From NCBI GenBank assembly GCA_038131955.1, contig JAYPQK010000001.1:372001-436000 (forward strand): a DNA stretch of 64,000 nt, in the 5' to 3' direction. The position numbers and the translations under genes were made by a program. Of the stretch, positions 35,124 through 44,497 are shown one piece after another. The notes under the pieces are model-generated. The model saw nothing but the letters and a program-made list of their open reading frames with translations. It made no database searches and was not told where the DNA came from. Numbering within the stretch: position 1 is the first letter of the stretch; every line of letters begins with the position of its first letter. This DNA comes from SHAN690 sp038131955 (GTDB lineage: Bacteria; Bacteroidota; Bacteroidia; Flavobacteriales_G; Salibacteraceae).

Positions 35124-36092
35124 ATGGCAAGGATCCTAACTGGAATTCAGGCGACGGGCGTTCCGCATTTAGGCAACATCTTAGGGGCAATTCAGCCTGG
35201 TATTGAGATGTCAAAAGACCCGAAGAATGAGTCGTTTCTCTTCATTGCAAACCTACACTCCCTCACAGCGATCAAGGACTCGGCTTTGATCAGCGAGAAC
35301 ACCTATGGGGTGGCAGCTGCTTGGCTTGCCTTTGGTTTGGACACCGAACGAACCGTCTTTTATCGCCAAAGCGACGTACCAGAAGTAACCGAGCTGATGT
35401 GGCACCTTAACTGCTTTACCCCCTTCCCGATGTTGGGTAACGCCCACAGCTTCAAGGATAAGAGTGAAAACTTGAGCGATGTGAACGCCGGCCTTTTCAC
35501 CTACCCCGTGCTCATGGCCGCAGACATTCTTCTCTACGACGCCAACTACGTCCCCGTCGGAAAGGATCAAAAACAGCACTTGGAAATGACCCGTGATATC
35601 GCCGGAGCGTTCAATAATAGATACGGTGACATCCTTGTGCTGCCAGAGGCAAAGATCGATGAACGGGTGATGATCGTTCCGGGAACGGACGGCCGTAAGA
35701 TGAGCAAGAGTTATGACAACTTCATCAACATCTTTTTGCCGGACAAACCGCTGAAGAAACAGGTGATGGGCATCGTGACAGACAGCACCCCGCTGGAGGA
35801 GCCTAAGAATCCTGATACATGTAACGTCTTCACGCTGTACAAGCTCATAGGCTCTGACGATCAAGTCGCGGAGATGCGAAAGAACTACCTAGGTGGCAAC
35901 TATGGATATGGTCACGCCAAGACGGCGTTGTACGAGTTGATCATGGACACCTACCGCGAAGAGCGTGAGCTTTTCACAAGGTGGATGAATGATAAAGGCG
36001 CGCTGGATAGTGAGTTGGCTAAGGGGGCCGACAAAGCGAGAGAGGTGGGAACAAAGACCCTCCGCCTGGTTCGAGAGGTGTTGGGATACTAA
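35124..36092 (+). CDS. trpS: Tryptophanyl-tRNA synthetase
   Basis: The 322 aa class I synthetase starts MARILTGIQATGVPHLGNIL, where PHLGN is the HIGH-type motif. ADILLYDANYVPVGKDQKQH binds substrate, and GRKMSKSYDN is the KMSKS loop. The length is typical for bacterial TrpRS. The open frame extends 33 codons upstream, but those codons show no family similarity and contain a -7 box. The stop shares CTAA (36089-36092) with the convergent amidohydrolase gene. Confidence 0.97.
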   Translation: MARILTGIQATGVPHLGNILGAIQPGIEMSKDPKNESFLFIANLHSLTAIKDSALISENTYGVAAAWLAFGLDTERTVFYRQSDVPEVTELMWHLNCFTPFPMLGNAHSFKDKSENLSDVNAGLFTYPVLMAADILLYDANYVPVGKDQKQHLEMTRDIAGAFNNRYGDILVLPEAKIDERVMIVPGTDGRKMSKSYDNFINIFLPDKPLKKQVMGIVTDSTPLEEPKNPDTCNVFTLYKLIGSDDQVAEMRKNYLGGNYGYGHAKTALYELIMDTYREERELFTRWMNDKGALDSELAKGADKAREVGTKTLRLVREVLGY

Positions 36093-37399
36093 GGCTCTAT
36101 GCCGTGTTTTTCGGAAAACTTGTGGTAAAGATCAACCTGGTGGTTGGTTAGGTCGATCATCTTTCCCTCAATGAAGGCCTGTGTGATCACATTACTCTTC
36201 ATGTCTAAGGGGTCGCCCCCGCATAGGAAGAACGTGGCCACCTTGCCTGGCTCGATCGAACCATAGCGTTCTTCTACACCGGCTAGGCGCGCTGGAACGA
36301 GCGTCAGACTCTCGATCGCCTTTTCATAGTCTAGGCCGTAATGGACCGCAGTCCCCACCTGAAAAGGAAGGTTTCTTGAAATCATAGCCTCCATGTCGCC
36401 GTTGGTGGCAAAGCAGATCATCACTCCGGCGTCGGAAAGCTTCTTCGCCAAGGTGAAGGGTTCGTCTAAAGGAGAGTCAGGATGTACGGGAAGCTTGTGC
36501 ACGCGGTCGATGACCACCGGAATATTGTTTTCTTTCAATTCTGTGGTAACCAAGTGAGCCTCGGCCCCGCCCACGATAGCGGCCTTCTTCAGCTTGAATT
36601 TTCGAATGAATTGTACAGCGTCGAGTATGTCCTTTGCCCAGTCGGCGCGGATGTAAAGACGGGCTGAACCGTCGAGCACACCGGCTAGCGATTCGAATCG
36701 GAGGTTTTGAGGATCCTTTTTGTCCAAGGCTTGATAGGCAACAGCCTCTTCGAAGTAACGCTCTAGCTCGTCGACCTGATTGCCATACTCTTTGTTCCCT
36801 TTGATTTCTCCGGGAGCCGCCCACCAACCGGTCTGACGATAACGGTGAGGCCAGTTCAAATAGACCCCCTCATCTGCCCGTTCCGCGGCGTCTTGCCAGT
36901 CCCAGCCATCAAAGTGAACCAAAGACGAGGCTCCCGATATGCGTCCACCCACCGGAGCGATCTGTGCCATGAGAACGCCGTTGGTGCGTACAGTAGGAAT
37001 GATCTTAGACTCGGTGTTGAAGGCGGGAAGAGCGCGAACATTTGGGTTGAGCTCACCCACTTCATCGTAATCGTGCGTGGCCCTGACGGCTCCGATCTCA
37101 ACCAAGCCTAGTCTGCTGTCCATCACAATAAAACCAGGGAACACCTCCTTTCCCTCTGCATCAATGATCATGGAGTAGTCCGACTCATTGATACGAGATG
37201 TGCTAGCGTCGCTCACTCGAGAAAACTCGCCATTCTGGATTTCCAAGTAAGCATTCTCGATGACCTCACCATTCCCAACATGGACCTTTGCGTATCTGAT
37301 CAGAACACGATCGTTGGTTGGCTTTCCAGGACCGGGTACTTGGGCTTGTACAACGAACAACCAGCACAAACTCAACCATATGGATAGGGCGATTCTCAT
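36089..37399 (-). CDS. Amidohydrolase-family protein lacking the HxH metal motif
   Basis: The 436 aa exported protein (signal MRIALSIWLSLCWLFVVQAQ) has the overall layout of imidazolonepropionase-like amidohydrolases: a small beta domain at both ends (AYLEIQNGEFSRV, GSIEPGKVATFFLCGGDPL) around a barrel. At the place where PGFIDxHxH is expected it reads PGFIVMDSRLGLVEIG, with no histidines. The later His and Asp ligands are also not evident. It may therefore be non-catalytic or use different chemistry. The ATG overlaps the stop of the upstream 1002 aa homologue by 4 bases, so the two are made together and may form one complex. Confidence 0.8.
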   Translation of the reverse strand: MRIALSIWLSLCWLFVVQAQVPGPGKPTNDRVLIRYAKVHVGNGEVIENAYLEIQNGEFSRVSDASTSRINESDYSMIIDAEGKEVFPGFIVMDSRLGLVEIGAVRATHDYDEVGELNPNVRALPAFNTESKIIPTVRTNGVLMAQIAPVGGRISGASSLVHFDGWDWQDAAERADEGVYLNWPHRYRQTGWWAAPGEIKGNKEYGNQVDELERYFEEAVAYQALDKKDPQNLRFESLAGVLDGSARLYIRADWAKDILDAVQFIRKFKLKKAAIVGGAEAHLVTTELKENNIPVVIDRVHKLPVHPDSPLDEPFTLAKKLSDAGVMICFATNGDMEAMISRNLPFQVGTAVHYGLDYEKAIESLTLVPARLAGVEERYGSIEPGKVATFFLCGGDPLDMKSNVITQAFIEGKMIDLTNHQVDLYHKFSEKHGIEP

Positions 37400-40300
37400 T
37401 CGTTGATATAGTCTTCGATTATCGTATCACAGTGGTACTCTTTCTCCTTCGTCGCAGAAACCGGACGCTTCTTTTCGGATTTATCTGCGATCATCTTCTT
37501 CACGATACGGTTGCGTTCGGCAGCCATTTCGCGCACCAATCGGTCTTGTTCGCTAAGGTCGAAATATCTCACCCCTTCGATAAAGGTTATTTCTGCCCTT
37601 GAATAAACGGAGAGCGGATTATCACTCCACATGACCAAGTCAGCGTCCTTCCCTTCCTCGATGCTTCCAATGCGGTCGTCCAGATGAAGTATCTTGGCCG
37701 GGTTGATCGTGACCATATTCAGTGCTTGCTCCTCTGTCATTCCTCCGTACTTCATGGTCTTTGCGGCCTCCTGATTGAGTCGTCTACCCATCTCCGCGTC
37801 GTCAGAGTTGATGGCAGTATTTACACCCACCTTGGTAAGGAGCGCGGCGTTGTATGGAATCGCGTCGTTAACCTCAAACTTGTAGGCCCACCAGTCGGAG
37901 AAGGTTGAGCCTGCGACGCCGTGTTCGACCATTTGTGGAGCCACCTTATATCCTTCGAGAATGTGCGTAAAGGTGTTCACATTGAACCCAAACGAGTCTG
38001 CCACATTCATCAACATCAGGATCTCGGATTGCACATAAGAGTGGCAGGTGATAAAGCGCTTCTTATTCAGGATCTCTACAAGAGCATCCAGCTGAAGGTC
38101 ACGGCGAACGTTTGCGCTAGGAGACTTGACTGTCTTAACGCCTTTGAGAGGAATGACTGGCTTCTGCTGTGCTTGATATTCCTGTGCTCGAGTGAATGCG
38201 TCGACATACGACTGCTCCACTCCCATTCGGGTTAGCGGGAAGCGACCACTTGGGTTGCCTGAATTCGAGCGCTTTACATTCTCACCCAAAGCAAACTTGA
38301 TGAACCCATCGGCGTTGTCGATCAACATATCCTCGGCGCTACCACCCCACTTCAACTTAACCAAGGCGCTTTGTCCTCCGATCGGGTTGGCGCTTCCGTG
38401 TAGAAGTTGCGCAGCGGTAACCCCGCCAGCTAAGTGTCGGTAGATATGGATGGACCATGGGTCCACTGAGTCTTCGATCCGCACCTCAGCAGAAGAAGCT
38501 TGAGCCCCTTCGTTCACCCCACCTCGAATGGCGATATGGGAGTGTTCGTCGATCAACCCGGGGGTGACATGTCTGCCCTTCGCATCAATGCGCTTGAGGT
38601 CCGTAGGGTATAGAAAACCAGAGCCAACCCGCTTGATCTTTCCTTTTTCCACCCAAATATCAGCCTGCTGTAACTTTCCAGTATCGGCGCATGTCCAGAC
38701 TACGGCATTCGTGATCACGAACGTGTTTTCTGTGTTCAAACTATCCCAACCGTACGCCCTGTTCGGATGCCAGATCTCAGGCATGGTGATAGCTCTGTCT
38801 GGTTTGGCCTCAAGCTTCTTGTTCTCTTTTCCACCCACCCTGTCCTTAACGGCTGCCCAGGAGACCCACGTTCCGGTAGAGTCGATTCCTCGACCGTCAA
38901 GAAGTGTTCCTGCTAGGCTAAGTTTACCCGAAAGCCTGAACCAGACACCTTGATCGTCTGAACTGATCATGATGGACACCAACTCTCTTTCCTTGGTCAC
39001 TTTGGCGTTGAGTTTTTGGTCGTCCGACTTTCGCTGGGCGGAGGCTTTGACTCCTTTCTCGCTCACCGAGGTGATGTCAAGCAAATAATCCTCACCCTCA
39101 ATGACCAGGTTGTAGTTTCCCGCGAAAGACTCGTCTGGGATTTCACTCTCAAAGACACGCACGCCTTTGTTCCAGTGTTCTACCACTTTCAACGGCGCTT
39201 CATTTAGGTCTTTTGTGGAGAGGAAGAAATTGGCCCATTTCCCTGACTCAAGACTTCCAATTTCGCTTGACTGAAGCACTTCTGCCGGTATGGTCGTAAG
39301 CGAAGCGAGGAGTTGATCGTGAGACACTCCGGTCTCGGAGACCTCGAACAGGTTTTTCAAGAAGGTTTTGTGACTTTTAAGTGTGTCTCGACTCAAAGCG
39401 ACCTTGATACCTTGATCCAGAAGAAACCGCATGTTGAAGGGGGCCGCCTCCCAGTGTTTGAGTTGCTCCAAATTGACCATTCGGGCATCATAAGGGTCTT
39501 CTACATCATAAGCTGAAGGAAAGTCTAGAGGCTCAATGATCACGGTTCCGGCGGGCAAGAAGTCGCGAACCCGATACTCTTCTCCTGTTCCTTTCATGAT
39601 AAGGGGAAGGCCAAACTCCTCTTTCAGGTCGAACACATTTCTGTAGGTCAGAGGGTGGTTGAGTTCAAAGATCAGTGGTTGAGCCCCCATTCTCACCTCA
39701 GATAGGGTGGCAAGTGAACGGTTGACCTCCTTACTTCCTTGTTGACCTTGATACCATTCCGCATCATAGAGCGTTTGGCGAAATAGAGCAATCGCCCCTA
39801 TGTGTGAGCTCGGGTAATCAAACGTGCTGGAGCCTTTGTTGAGACTGAGGTGATGACTGCTCTGTATTTGGATCAGTGCTTCATTCGCGTTGTCTAGTCC
39901 AAGATGAAAAAGCGCTGCGCTGCCTCGCATGATGCCGTCTCTCTGATGAACATTGACCACGCCTATTCCGCCTGCTAGCCAATCCTCCCTGACTTTTTTC
40001 TGTACTGGGAAAGAAGGCTCATAGATGAACTCAGGGTGGATGGCCGGATTCCAATTCGTTGCGGTATTGACTTGAGATGGCGTCGGTTTCTCACCCCTCT
40101 TCCTCTTCTTTACTTCATACCCAGCGTCGAGATCTATGAAGGAGGGGTAAATGCTAAGCCCAGAACAATCGTGTTTAACCGTTCCTGCTGGAAGGGCCAG
40201 ATTCTTTCCAACGGATTGAACACGTCCGTTCAGAACAAGCAGTGTAGCGGAGTCGACCGTGTTGCCCGGCGAGACGTGAATCCTTGCATTCGTGAAGGCG

Positions 40301-40404
40301 TGATAAACAGGGCGCTCATCGAGTACACCATTCACAGGAAAGGTTTCCTGGCCCCAAGCAAACGAGGTAATGCACACTAGGAAGAAAAGAAGGGTCCGGC
40401 TCAT
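37396..40404 (-). CDS. Large exported amidohydrolase with two amidohydrolase-like halves
   Basis: The 1002 aa protein begins with a signal peptide (MSRTLLFFLVCITSFAWGQ). The N-terminal half, to about residue 420, looks like a degraded amidohydrolase: it reads IYPSFIDLDAGYEV instead of PGFIDxHxH but keeps the closing IGSLESGKWANFFL. A linker of roughly 130 residues follows. The C-terminal half is intact, with VTPGLIDEHSHIAIRGG (HxH), ITCHSYVQSE, THILEGY, INSDDAEMG (metal Asp) and IGSIEEGKDADLVMWS. It is probably a metal-dependent hydrolase in the periplasm; the substrate is unknown. An exact -7 box lies 14 bases upstream. Confidence 0.82.
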   Translation of the reverse strand: MSRTLLFFLVCITSFAWGQETFPVNGVLDERPVYHAFTNARIHVSPGNTVDSATLLVLNGRVQSVGKNLALPAGTVKHDCSGLSIYPSFIDLDAGYEVKKRKRGEKPTPSQVNTATNWNPAIHPEFIYEPSFPVQKKVREDWLAGGIGVVNVHQRDGIMRGSAALFHLGLDNANEALIQIQSSHHLSLNKGSSTFDYPSSHIGAIALFRQTLYDAEWYQGQQGSKEVNRSLATLSEVRMGAQPLIFELNHPLTYRNVFDLKEEFGLPLIMKGTGEEYRVRDFLPAGTVIIEPLDFPSAYDVEDPYDARMVNLEQLKHWEAAPFNMRFLLDQGIKVALSRDTLKSHKTFLKNLFEVSETGVSHDQLLASLTTIPAEVLQSSEIGSLESGKWANFFLSTKDLNEAPLKVVEHWNKGVRVFESEIPDESFAGNYNLVIEGEDYLLDITSVSEKGVKASAQRKSDDQKLNAKVTKERELVSIMISSDDQGVWFRLSGKLSLAGTLLDGRGIDSTGTWVSWAAVKDRVGGKENKKLEAKPDRAITMPEIWHPNRAYGWDSLNTENTFVITNAVVWTCADTGKLQQADIWVEKGKIKRVGSGFLYPTDLKRIDAKGRHVTPGLIDEHSHIAIRGGVNEGAQASSAEVRIEDSVDPWSIHIYRHLAGGVTAAQLLHGSANPIGGQSALVKLKWGGSAEDMLIDNADGFIKFALGENVKRSNSGNPSGRFPLTRMGVEQSYVDAFTRAQEYQAQQKPVIPLKGVKTVKSPSANVRRDLQLDALVEILNKKRFITCHSYVQSEILMLMNVADSFGFNVNTFTHILEGYKVAPQMVEHGVAGSTFSDWWAYKFEVNDAIPYNAALLTKVGVNTAINSDDAEMGRRLNQEAAKTMKYGGMTEEQALNMVTINPAKILHLDDRIGSIEEGKDADLVMWSDNPLSVYSRAEITFIEGVRYFDLSEQDRLVREMAAERNRIVKKMIADKSEKKRPVSATKEKEYHCDTIIEDYINE

Positions 40405-40418
40405 AGTTCGATGGAGGC

Positions 40419-40426
40419 CAAAGTTA
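40419..40426 (-). promoter_or_regulatory. -7 box TAACTTTG upstream of the 1002 aa amidohydrolase
   Basis: The minus strand reads TAACTTTG, an exact TAnnTTTG match 14 bases before the ATG at 40404. It should drive both amidohydrolase genes. Confidence 0.55.
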
Positions 40427-40492
40427 ATGTTGTGCGAGAATGAAACCTATGGACATGAGAATGGTTTAGACAAAGCCTTGTTCATAGAGCGC

Positions 40493-40522
40493 TTGGTGAT
40501 ATACTTTATCAGCTTAAATTTG
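40493..40522 (+). promoter_or_regulatory. Full Bacteroidota promoter for the 40544 gene
   Basis: TTG (40493-40495) is followed by exactly 19 bases and then TAAATTTG (40515-40522). This matches the TTG-N19-TAnnTTTG consensus at both elements and is the best promoter in the window. The ATG is 21 bases downstream. Confidence 0.75.
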
Positions 40523-40543
40523 CCTACCTAATACGGACCTCAA

Positions 40544-40993
40544 ATGAACTACATTGTCCTCCAAGACATTCACAGCTACTTCCGATACATCATCCTGTTG
40601 TTCATCCTTTTGGCGTTTCTGGACGCGGTAATCGGTTTGATCTCTGGCAAGGCATACAGTAAGTCAAGCAAGCTCTTTGCTGTCGGAGGATTGGTGTTTT
40701 CACACGTCCAATTGGTTGCGGGTCTTAGTTTGTACCTTCTGAATGACTGGCTTGAGCTTCTCATGTCTGGTGGCGCTATGGAGAATGCTCAAACTAGATT
40801 CTTCACCGTAGAACACATTTCGATGATGATCATTGCTATTGCCCTCGTCACCATTGGCTACAGCCGGGCGAAAGGAGTAGAGGAGTCCAAGCGAAAGTTT
40901 CGCTCCATTGCGATCTTCTATGGCATCGCCATCGTGATCATCTTCGCTATGATTCCTTGGCCATTCCTGAAGGATTTTGGCACTTGGTACTAA
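40544..40993 (+). CDS. Four-helix integral membrane protein, cytochrome b-like
   Basis: The 149 aa protein has four predicted membrane helices (residues about 12-32, 44-66, 88-105 and 122-140). Histidines occur in or near helices (IHSYFRY, FSHVQLVAG, VEHISMMII), a pattern compatible with b-type haem or quinone binding, though not proof of it. Similar small proteins are common in Bacteroidota and remain uncharacterised. The gene has a full-consensus promoter. The hflX gene follows after 37 bases and may be co-transcribed. Confidence 0.72.
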   Translation: MNYIVLQDIHSYFRYIILLFILLAFLDAVIGLISGKAYSKSSKLFAVGGLVFSHVQLVAGLSLYLLNDWLELLMSGGAMENAQTRFFTVEHISMMIIAIALVTIGYSRAKGVEESKRKFRSIAIFYGIAIVIIFAMIPWPFLKDFGTWY

Positions 40994-41030
40994 TCTAGGG
41001 TATCGCATCACAGAATTACAATAAGAGAGT

Positions 41031-42248
41031 TTGAAGAAGCCTTTTTCTACAAAGGGACAGGTGGAGCGCGCCGTATTGGTGGGTCTCGCGCACAAGGAAC
41101 AGTCAGCAGAGAAGTTGGAAGAGTACCTAGATGAACTAGAGTTCTTAGCCACCACTCTCGGACTACATACCGTTAAGAAGTTCACCCAAACACTGGATAC
41201 CCCTCATCCCGCAACCTTCATAGGCTCGGGAAAACTGAATGAGGTGAAAGCCTACGTCAAGGAGAATGACATTGAAGTGATCGTTTTCGACGACGACCTA
41301 TCTCCTTCCCAGATTCGAAACATTGAAAAGGAGATCCAGAAGAAGACCTATGATCGAAGCCTCTTGATTCTCGACATCTTTCAAAAGCGAGCACAAACCC
41401 CCCAAGCGAAGACCCAAGTCGACCTGGCTCGATACGAGTATTTGTTGCCTCGACTGACAAGGATGTGGACCCACCTTGAACGACAACGAGGGGGCACATC
41501 CACACGTGGTGGAGCTGGTGAAAAGGAGATCAAGACCGACCGTCGTATGATCCGCAATCAGATGGCCATCTTGAAAAAGAAGTTGGAGAAGATCGATAAG
41601 CAGATGAAGACCCAACGAGGTAACCGAGGGAGCATGGTTCGTGTCGCCCTGGTAGGCTATACCAATGTTGGGAAGTCCACCATCATGAACATGATCTCCA
41701 AGAGCGAGGTCTTTGCTGAGAATAAACTTTTCGCGACACTTGATACGACGGTGAGAAAGGTGGTGATAGACAACCTTCCCTTCCTTATGGCGGATACGGT
41801 GGGATTCATTCGAAAACTTCCACACCAGTTGGTAGAGTCGTTCAAATCAACCTTGGACGAGGTGCGTGAGGCGGATATATGGCTGCACGTTGTGGACATT
41901 TCCCATCCTCAATTCGAGGATCAGATTCGTACAGTTGAGCAGACGCTTGCGGAGATCGACTCGGTAGACAAGCCCACGATCTTGGTCTTCAATAAGGTGG
42001 ATCAATTCCCTGAGCCACCGGATGAGGAATGGAAATGGGACGGCGAGATCAAGCCCGCGATTCGACTAGGAGATCTTGAAAAGACTTGGATGTCTCGCCA
42101 AGATCACCAAACCATCTTTATTTCAGCGGTGGAGAAGATCAACATCGAAAGATTCAAGAAGATGGTCTACGACAAGGTGCGTGAGATCCATACGCAGCGA
42201 TTTCCATACAACCACTTCTTGTACGAACACCCGGAGGATCAAGAATGA
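41031..42248 (+). CDS. hflX: GTPase HflX
   Basis: The 405 aa ribosome-associated GTPase splits or rescues stalled ribosomes. The N-terminal HflX domain has FIGSGKLNEVKAYVKEND, VFDDDLSPSQIRNIEK, RSLLILDIFQKRAQTPQAK and the RGGTSTRGGAGEKEIKTDRR linker. The G domain has GYTNVGKST (G1), MADTVGFIRKLPHQLVESF (G3) and VFNKVDQF (G4). The start is TTG at 41031 (KKPFSTKGQVERAVLVG); no in-frame ATG gives the conserved N-terminus. The gene abuts the convergent protease gene: TGA then TCA, with no bases between. Confidence 0.95.
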   Translation: MKKPFSTKGQVERAVLVGLAHKEQSAEKLEEYLDELEFLATTLGLHTVKKFTQTLDTPHPATFIGSGKLNEVKAYVKENDIEVIVFDDDLSPSQIRNIEKEIQKKTYDRSLLILDIFQKRAQTPQAKTQVDLARYEYLLPRLTRMWTHLERQRGGTSTRGGAGEKEIKTDRRMIRNQMAILKKKLEKIDKQMKTQRGNRGSMVRVALVGYTNVGKSTIMNMISKSEVFAENKLFATLDTTVRKVVIDNLPFLMADTVGFIRKLPHQLVESFKSTLDEVREADIWLHVVDISHPQFEDQIRTVEQTLAEIDSVDKPTILVFNKVDQFPEPPDEEWKWDGEIKPAIRLGDLEKTWMSRQDHQTIFISAVEKINIERFKKMVYDKVREIHTQRFPYNHFLYEHPEDQE

Positions 42249-44384
42249 TCAGCTTCTGGTTCGCATCTCGCCGATCACCTGAACAGCTTCATCAAGCGTA
42301 AGGTCTTTTTGAAGCTTCTCTAACCATCGCTCATTGATCTGGGTCTTTACCGTGTCGGAATTGATCTGTTCGAGGTCGGCCTTTAAGTTCATCACGTTCA
42401 AGCCGAGCTCTACTTCGTCCATTACTTTGTCGAATTCATCCTCTTGAAGGTCTAGTTCTTGCTGCTTCCGTGTGAATTCATCATAGTTCAACGATGCCTC
42501 CGTGTTCTCACGCTGTTCCTTCAGTCGCAGAGCGTTCTCAGTGATCTTTTGGTAGGCGGCGCTTTGTTGGATTCTCATCATGCTGTTCTTCACGATGTCA
42601 GCTTCGTTGTACGAAGGTTTCCAAGTATCATAGGATGCTGGCTCGATCTCGTCCCATTCCATGACAAACTCTTGTTCCTTTTCTCCCATGTCAATAAACT
42701 CATATTGGGACGGAATCACAATATCCGGCTCCACGCCTCGCAGCTGAGTCGCCCCTCCGTTGATACGGTAAAACTTTTGTGTGGTGATCTTGACCGCTCC
42801 AAGAGGCCTGTATTGGCTGAATGCTGCATTCAGGCTTCGGTCGAGCTCATAGAACCGCTGAACCGTACCCTTTCCAAAAGAGCTCTTCGAGCCCATTACG
42901 ACCCCTCTATCATAGTCTTGAATGGCAGCCGCAAGGATCTCAGACGCTGAAGCGCTGTAGTGATTCTGAAGCACGACCAGCGGACCATCATAAGTAACAT
43001 CGCTGTCTGTATCTCGCATAATATTGGCTCGTGAAAAGCGGCCCTTCACTTGCACCACGGGTCCGGTTTCAATGAAGTGACCCGTCATATCGATGGCGTC
43101 TTTCAAAGATCCACCGCCGTTTCCACGAAGGTCAAGCACCACGCCGTCAACGCCTTCAGCTTTCAGTTTCAACAGTTCTGTCTTCACATCCACCGCGGCA
43201 GAGCGACCCCCTAAACGGTTGAAGTCAGCGTAGAACTTGGGGAGCTTGATATACCCCACTCGAGTTCCATTTTCCTCAATGATGGCTGATTTCGCATAAG
43301 TTTCTTCCAAGACCACGATGTCGCGAACGATCGTAATTTCCTTGATCAGACCGTTGATTTTCTTGATCGTCAAGTGAACCTTGGACCCTTTTGGCCCGCG
43401 GATCAACTTTACTGCGTCATCGATACGCGTATCGGTTACGTCAACCGGAGCCTCGCCGTCCTGAGCAACCTTGATGATCAAGTCGCCCTCTTCCAATTCG
43501 CCTTGCATATAAGAAGGGCTTCCAGGAACGATGCGCACCACCATGATGTAACCATCCTTTTCTTGCAACTGTGCTCCGATTCCTTCGAGCTGGCCGCTCA
43601 TGGATATATCGAAGTTCTCCTTGTCCTTCGGCGGGAAGTACCCGGTGTGTGGGCCATACACATTCATGATGGCGTTGAGGTAGACTTCTTTGAGGTCGTC
43701 GCGTTCCCACTTTTCTAAGCGGTCGAAGAACCTGTCGTTGCTGCGCTGCATGTTTTTTCGCGCCTTGGCCTCCATTTCGTCAAAGCTCAATATCGTGATC
43801 GTGTCATTGTCCTCGGCGGCACTCTCTTGCTTACGCTCCATCTCGTGGATGCGGGTTAGTGCTTCATATTTCAGGCTCTTGAACCAAAGATCTTTGAGAT
43901 CCTTCTTGGATGAACAGAAATTCCGTTTTTCCTCCTCCAGTTCTAACGTTTCATTCGTACTGAAGTCAAAGGGTTCCTCTAAGATCTCAGTGTAGTATTC
44001 TCTTGCTTCAGAGGTCCTTTTCATGAAGAGGTCGAAGCTCAGGTCGAAGAAAGTGAACTCGCCTTTATTGATCTGGTCATCGATCTGTGTGCGGTACTTG
44101 TTCAGCTCCTTGAGGTCTTCCTGAAGCAGAAAGCGCTTATTGTAATCCAATCGCTTGAGGTAGAGGTCAAAGATGTCCTGAGACATTTCGTCATCCACGT
44201 TTCGTGGGCTTAGGTGATTAGAGCTAATACTCTTGATCAAGACCTCCATTATTACCTTGTCCTTGGTTTGTTCGTCTGGAGAGAGGTAGGCTCCTTTATT
44301 GGCACTTGTTTCGTACAGGATATAGGAGCAAAGGAGAATGGCAGAAGCGGTAGAGAGAAGAATCTGAAGACCTCGAATTCGCAT
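42249..44384 (-). CDS. Carboxy-terminal processing (tail-specific) protease, Prc/Tsp type
   Basis: The 711 aa S41A protease has an N-terminal signal or anchor (ILLSTASAILLCSYIL) and the long helical N-terminal domain of Prc/Tsp (LDYNKRFLLQEDL). A PDZ domain (GIGAQLQEKDGYIMVVRIVPG in pieces) follows. The catalytic core has LDLRGNGGGSLKDAI, the nucleophile in NHYSASASEILAA and the general-base Lys in SSFGKGTVQ. A C-terminal helical domain (about the last 150 residues) matches the DUF3340 type. It cleaves exported proteins near their C-termini. The gene diverges from the subtilisin gene by 113 bases. Confidence 0.93.
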   Translation of the reverse strand: MRIRGLQILLSTASAILLCSYILYETSANKGAYLSPDEQTKDKVIMEVLIKSISSNHLSPRNVDDEMSQDIFDLYLKRLDYNKRFLLQEDLKELNKYRTQIDDQINKGEFTFFDLSFDLFMKRTSEAREYYTEILEEPFDFSTNETLELEEEKRNFCSSKKDLKDLWFKSLKYEALTRIHEMERKQESAAEDNDTITILSFDEMEAKARKNMQRSNDRFFDRLEKWERDDLKEVYLNAIMNVYGPHTGYFPPKDKENFDISMSGQLEGIGAQLQEKDGYIMVVRIVPGSPSYMQGELEEGDLIIKVAQDGEAPVDVTDTRIDDAVKLIRGPKGSKVHLTIKKINGLIKEITIVRDIVVLEETYAKSAIIEENGTRVGYIKLPKFYADFNRLGGRSAAVDVKTELLKLKAEGVDGVVLDLRGNGGGSLKDAIDMTGHFIETGPVVQVKGRFSRANIMRDTDSDVTYDGPLVVLQNHYSASASEILAAAIQDYDRGVVMGSKSSFGKGTVQRFYELDRSLNAAFSQYRPLGAVKITTQKFYRINGGATQLRGVEPDIVIPSQYEFIDMGEKEQEFVMEWDEIEPASYDTWKPSYNEADIVKNSMMRIQQSAAYQKITENALRLKEQRENTEASLNYDEFTRKQQELDLQEDEFDKVMDEVELGLNVMNLKADLEQINSDTVKTQINERWLEKLQKDLTLDEAVQVIGEMRTRS

Positions 44385-44497
44385 AAGGAAAATTGGATTT
44401 ACTAAGGTTAGACAAACAAGCTAACGCACGGATTGTTATCAAATGTAACCACCCGTCCTGTACCTTTAGCGCTCTTCTATGTGAAAAGAATCTAACT

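Noticed and set aside
40405..40543. Small RNA in the divergent gap before the membrane protein gene
   Set aside because: The gap is accounted for by two opposing promoters, including the full-consensus one; no separate stem-loop or terminator is visible.
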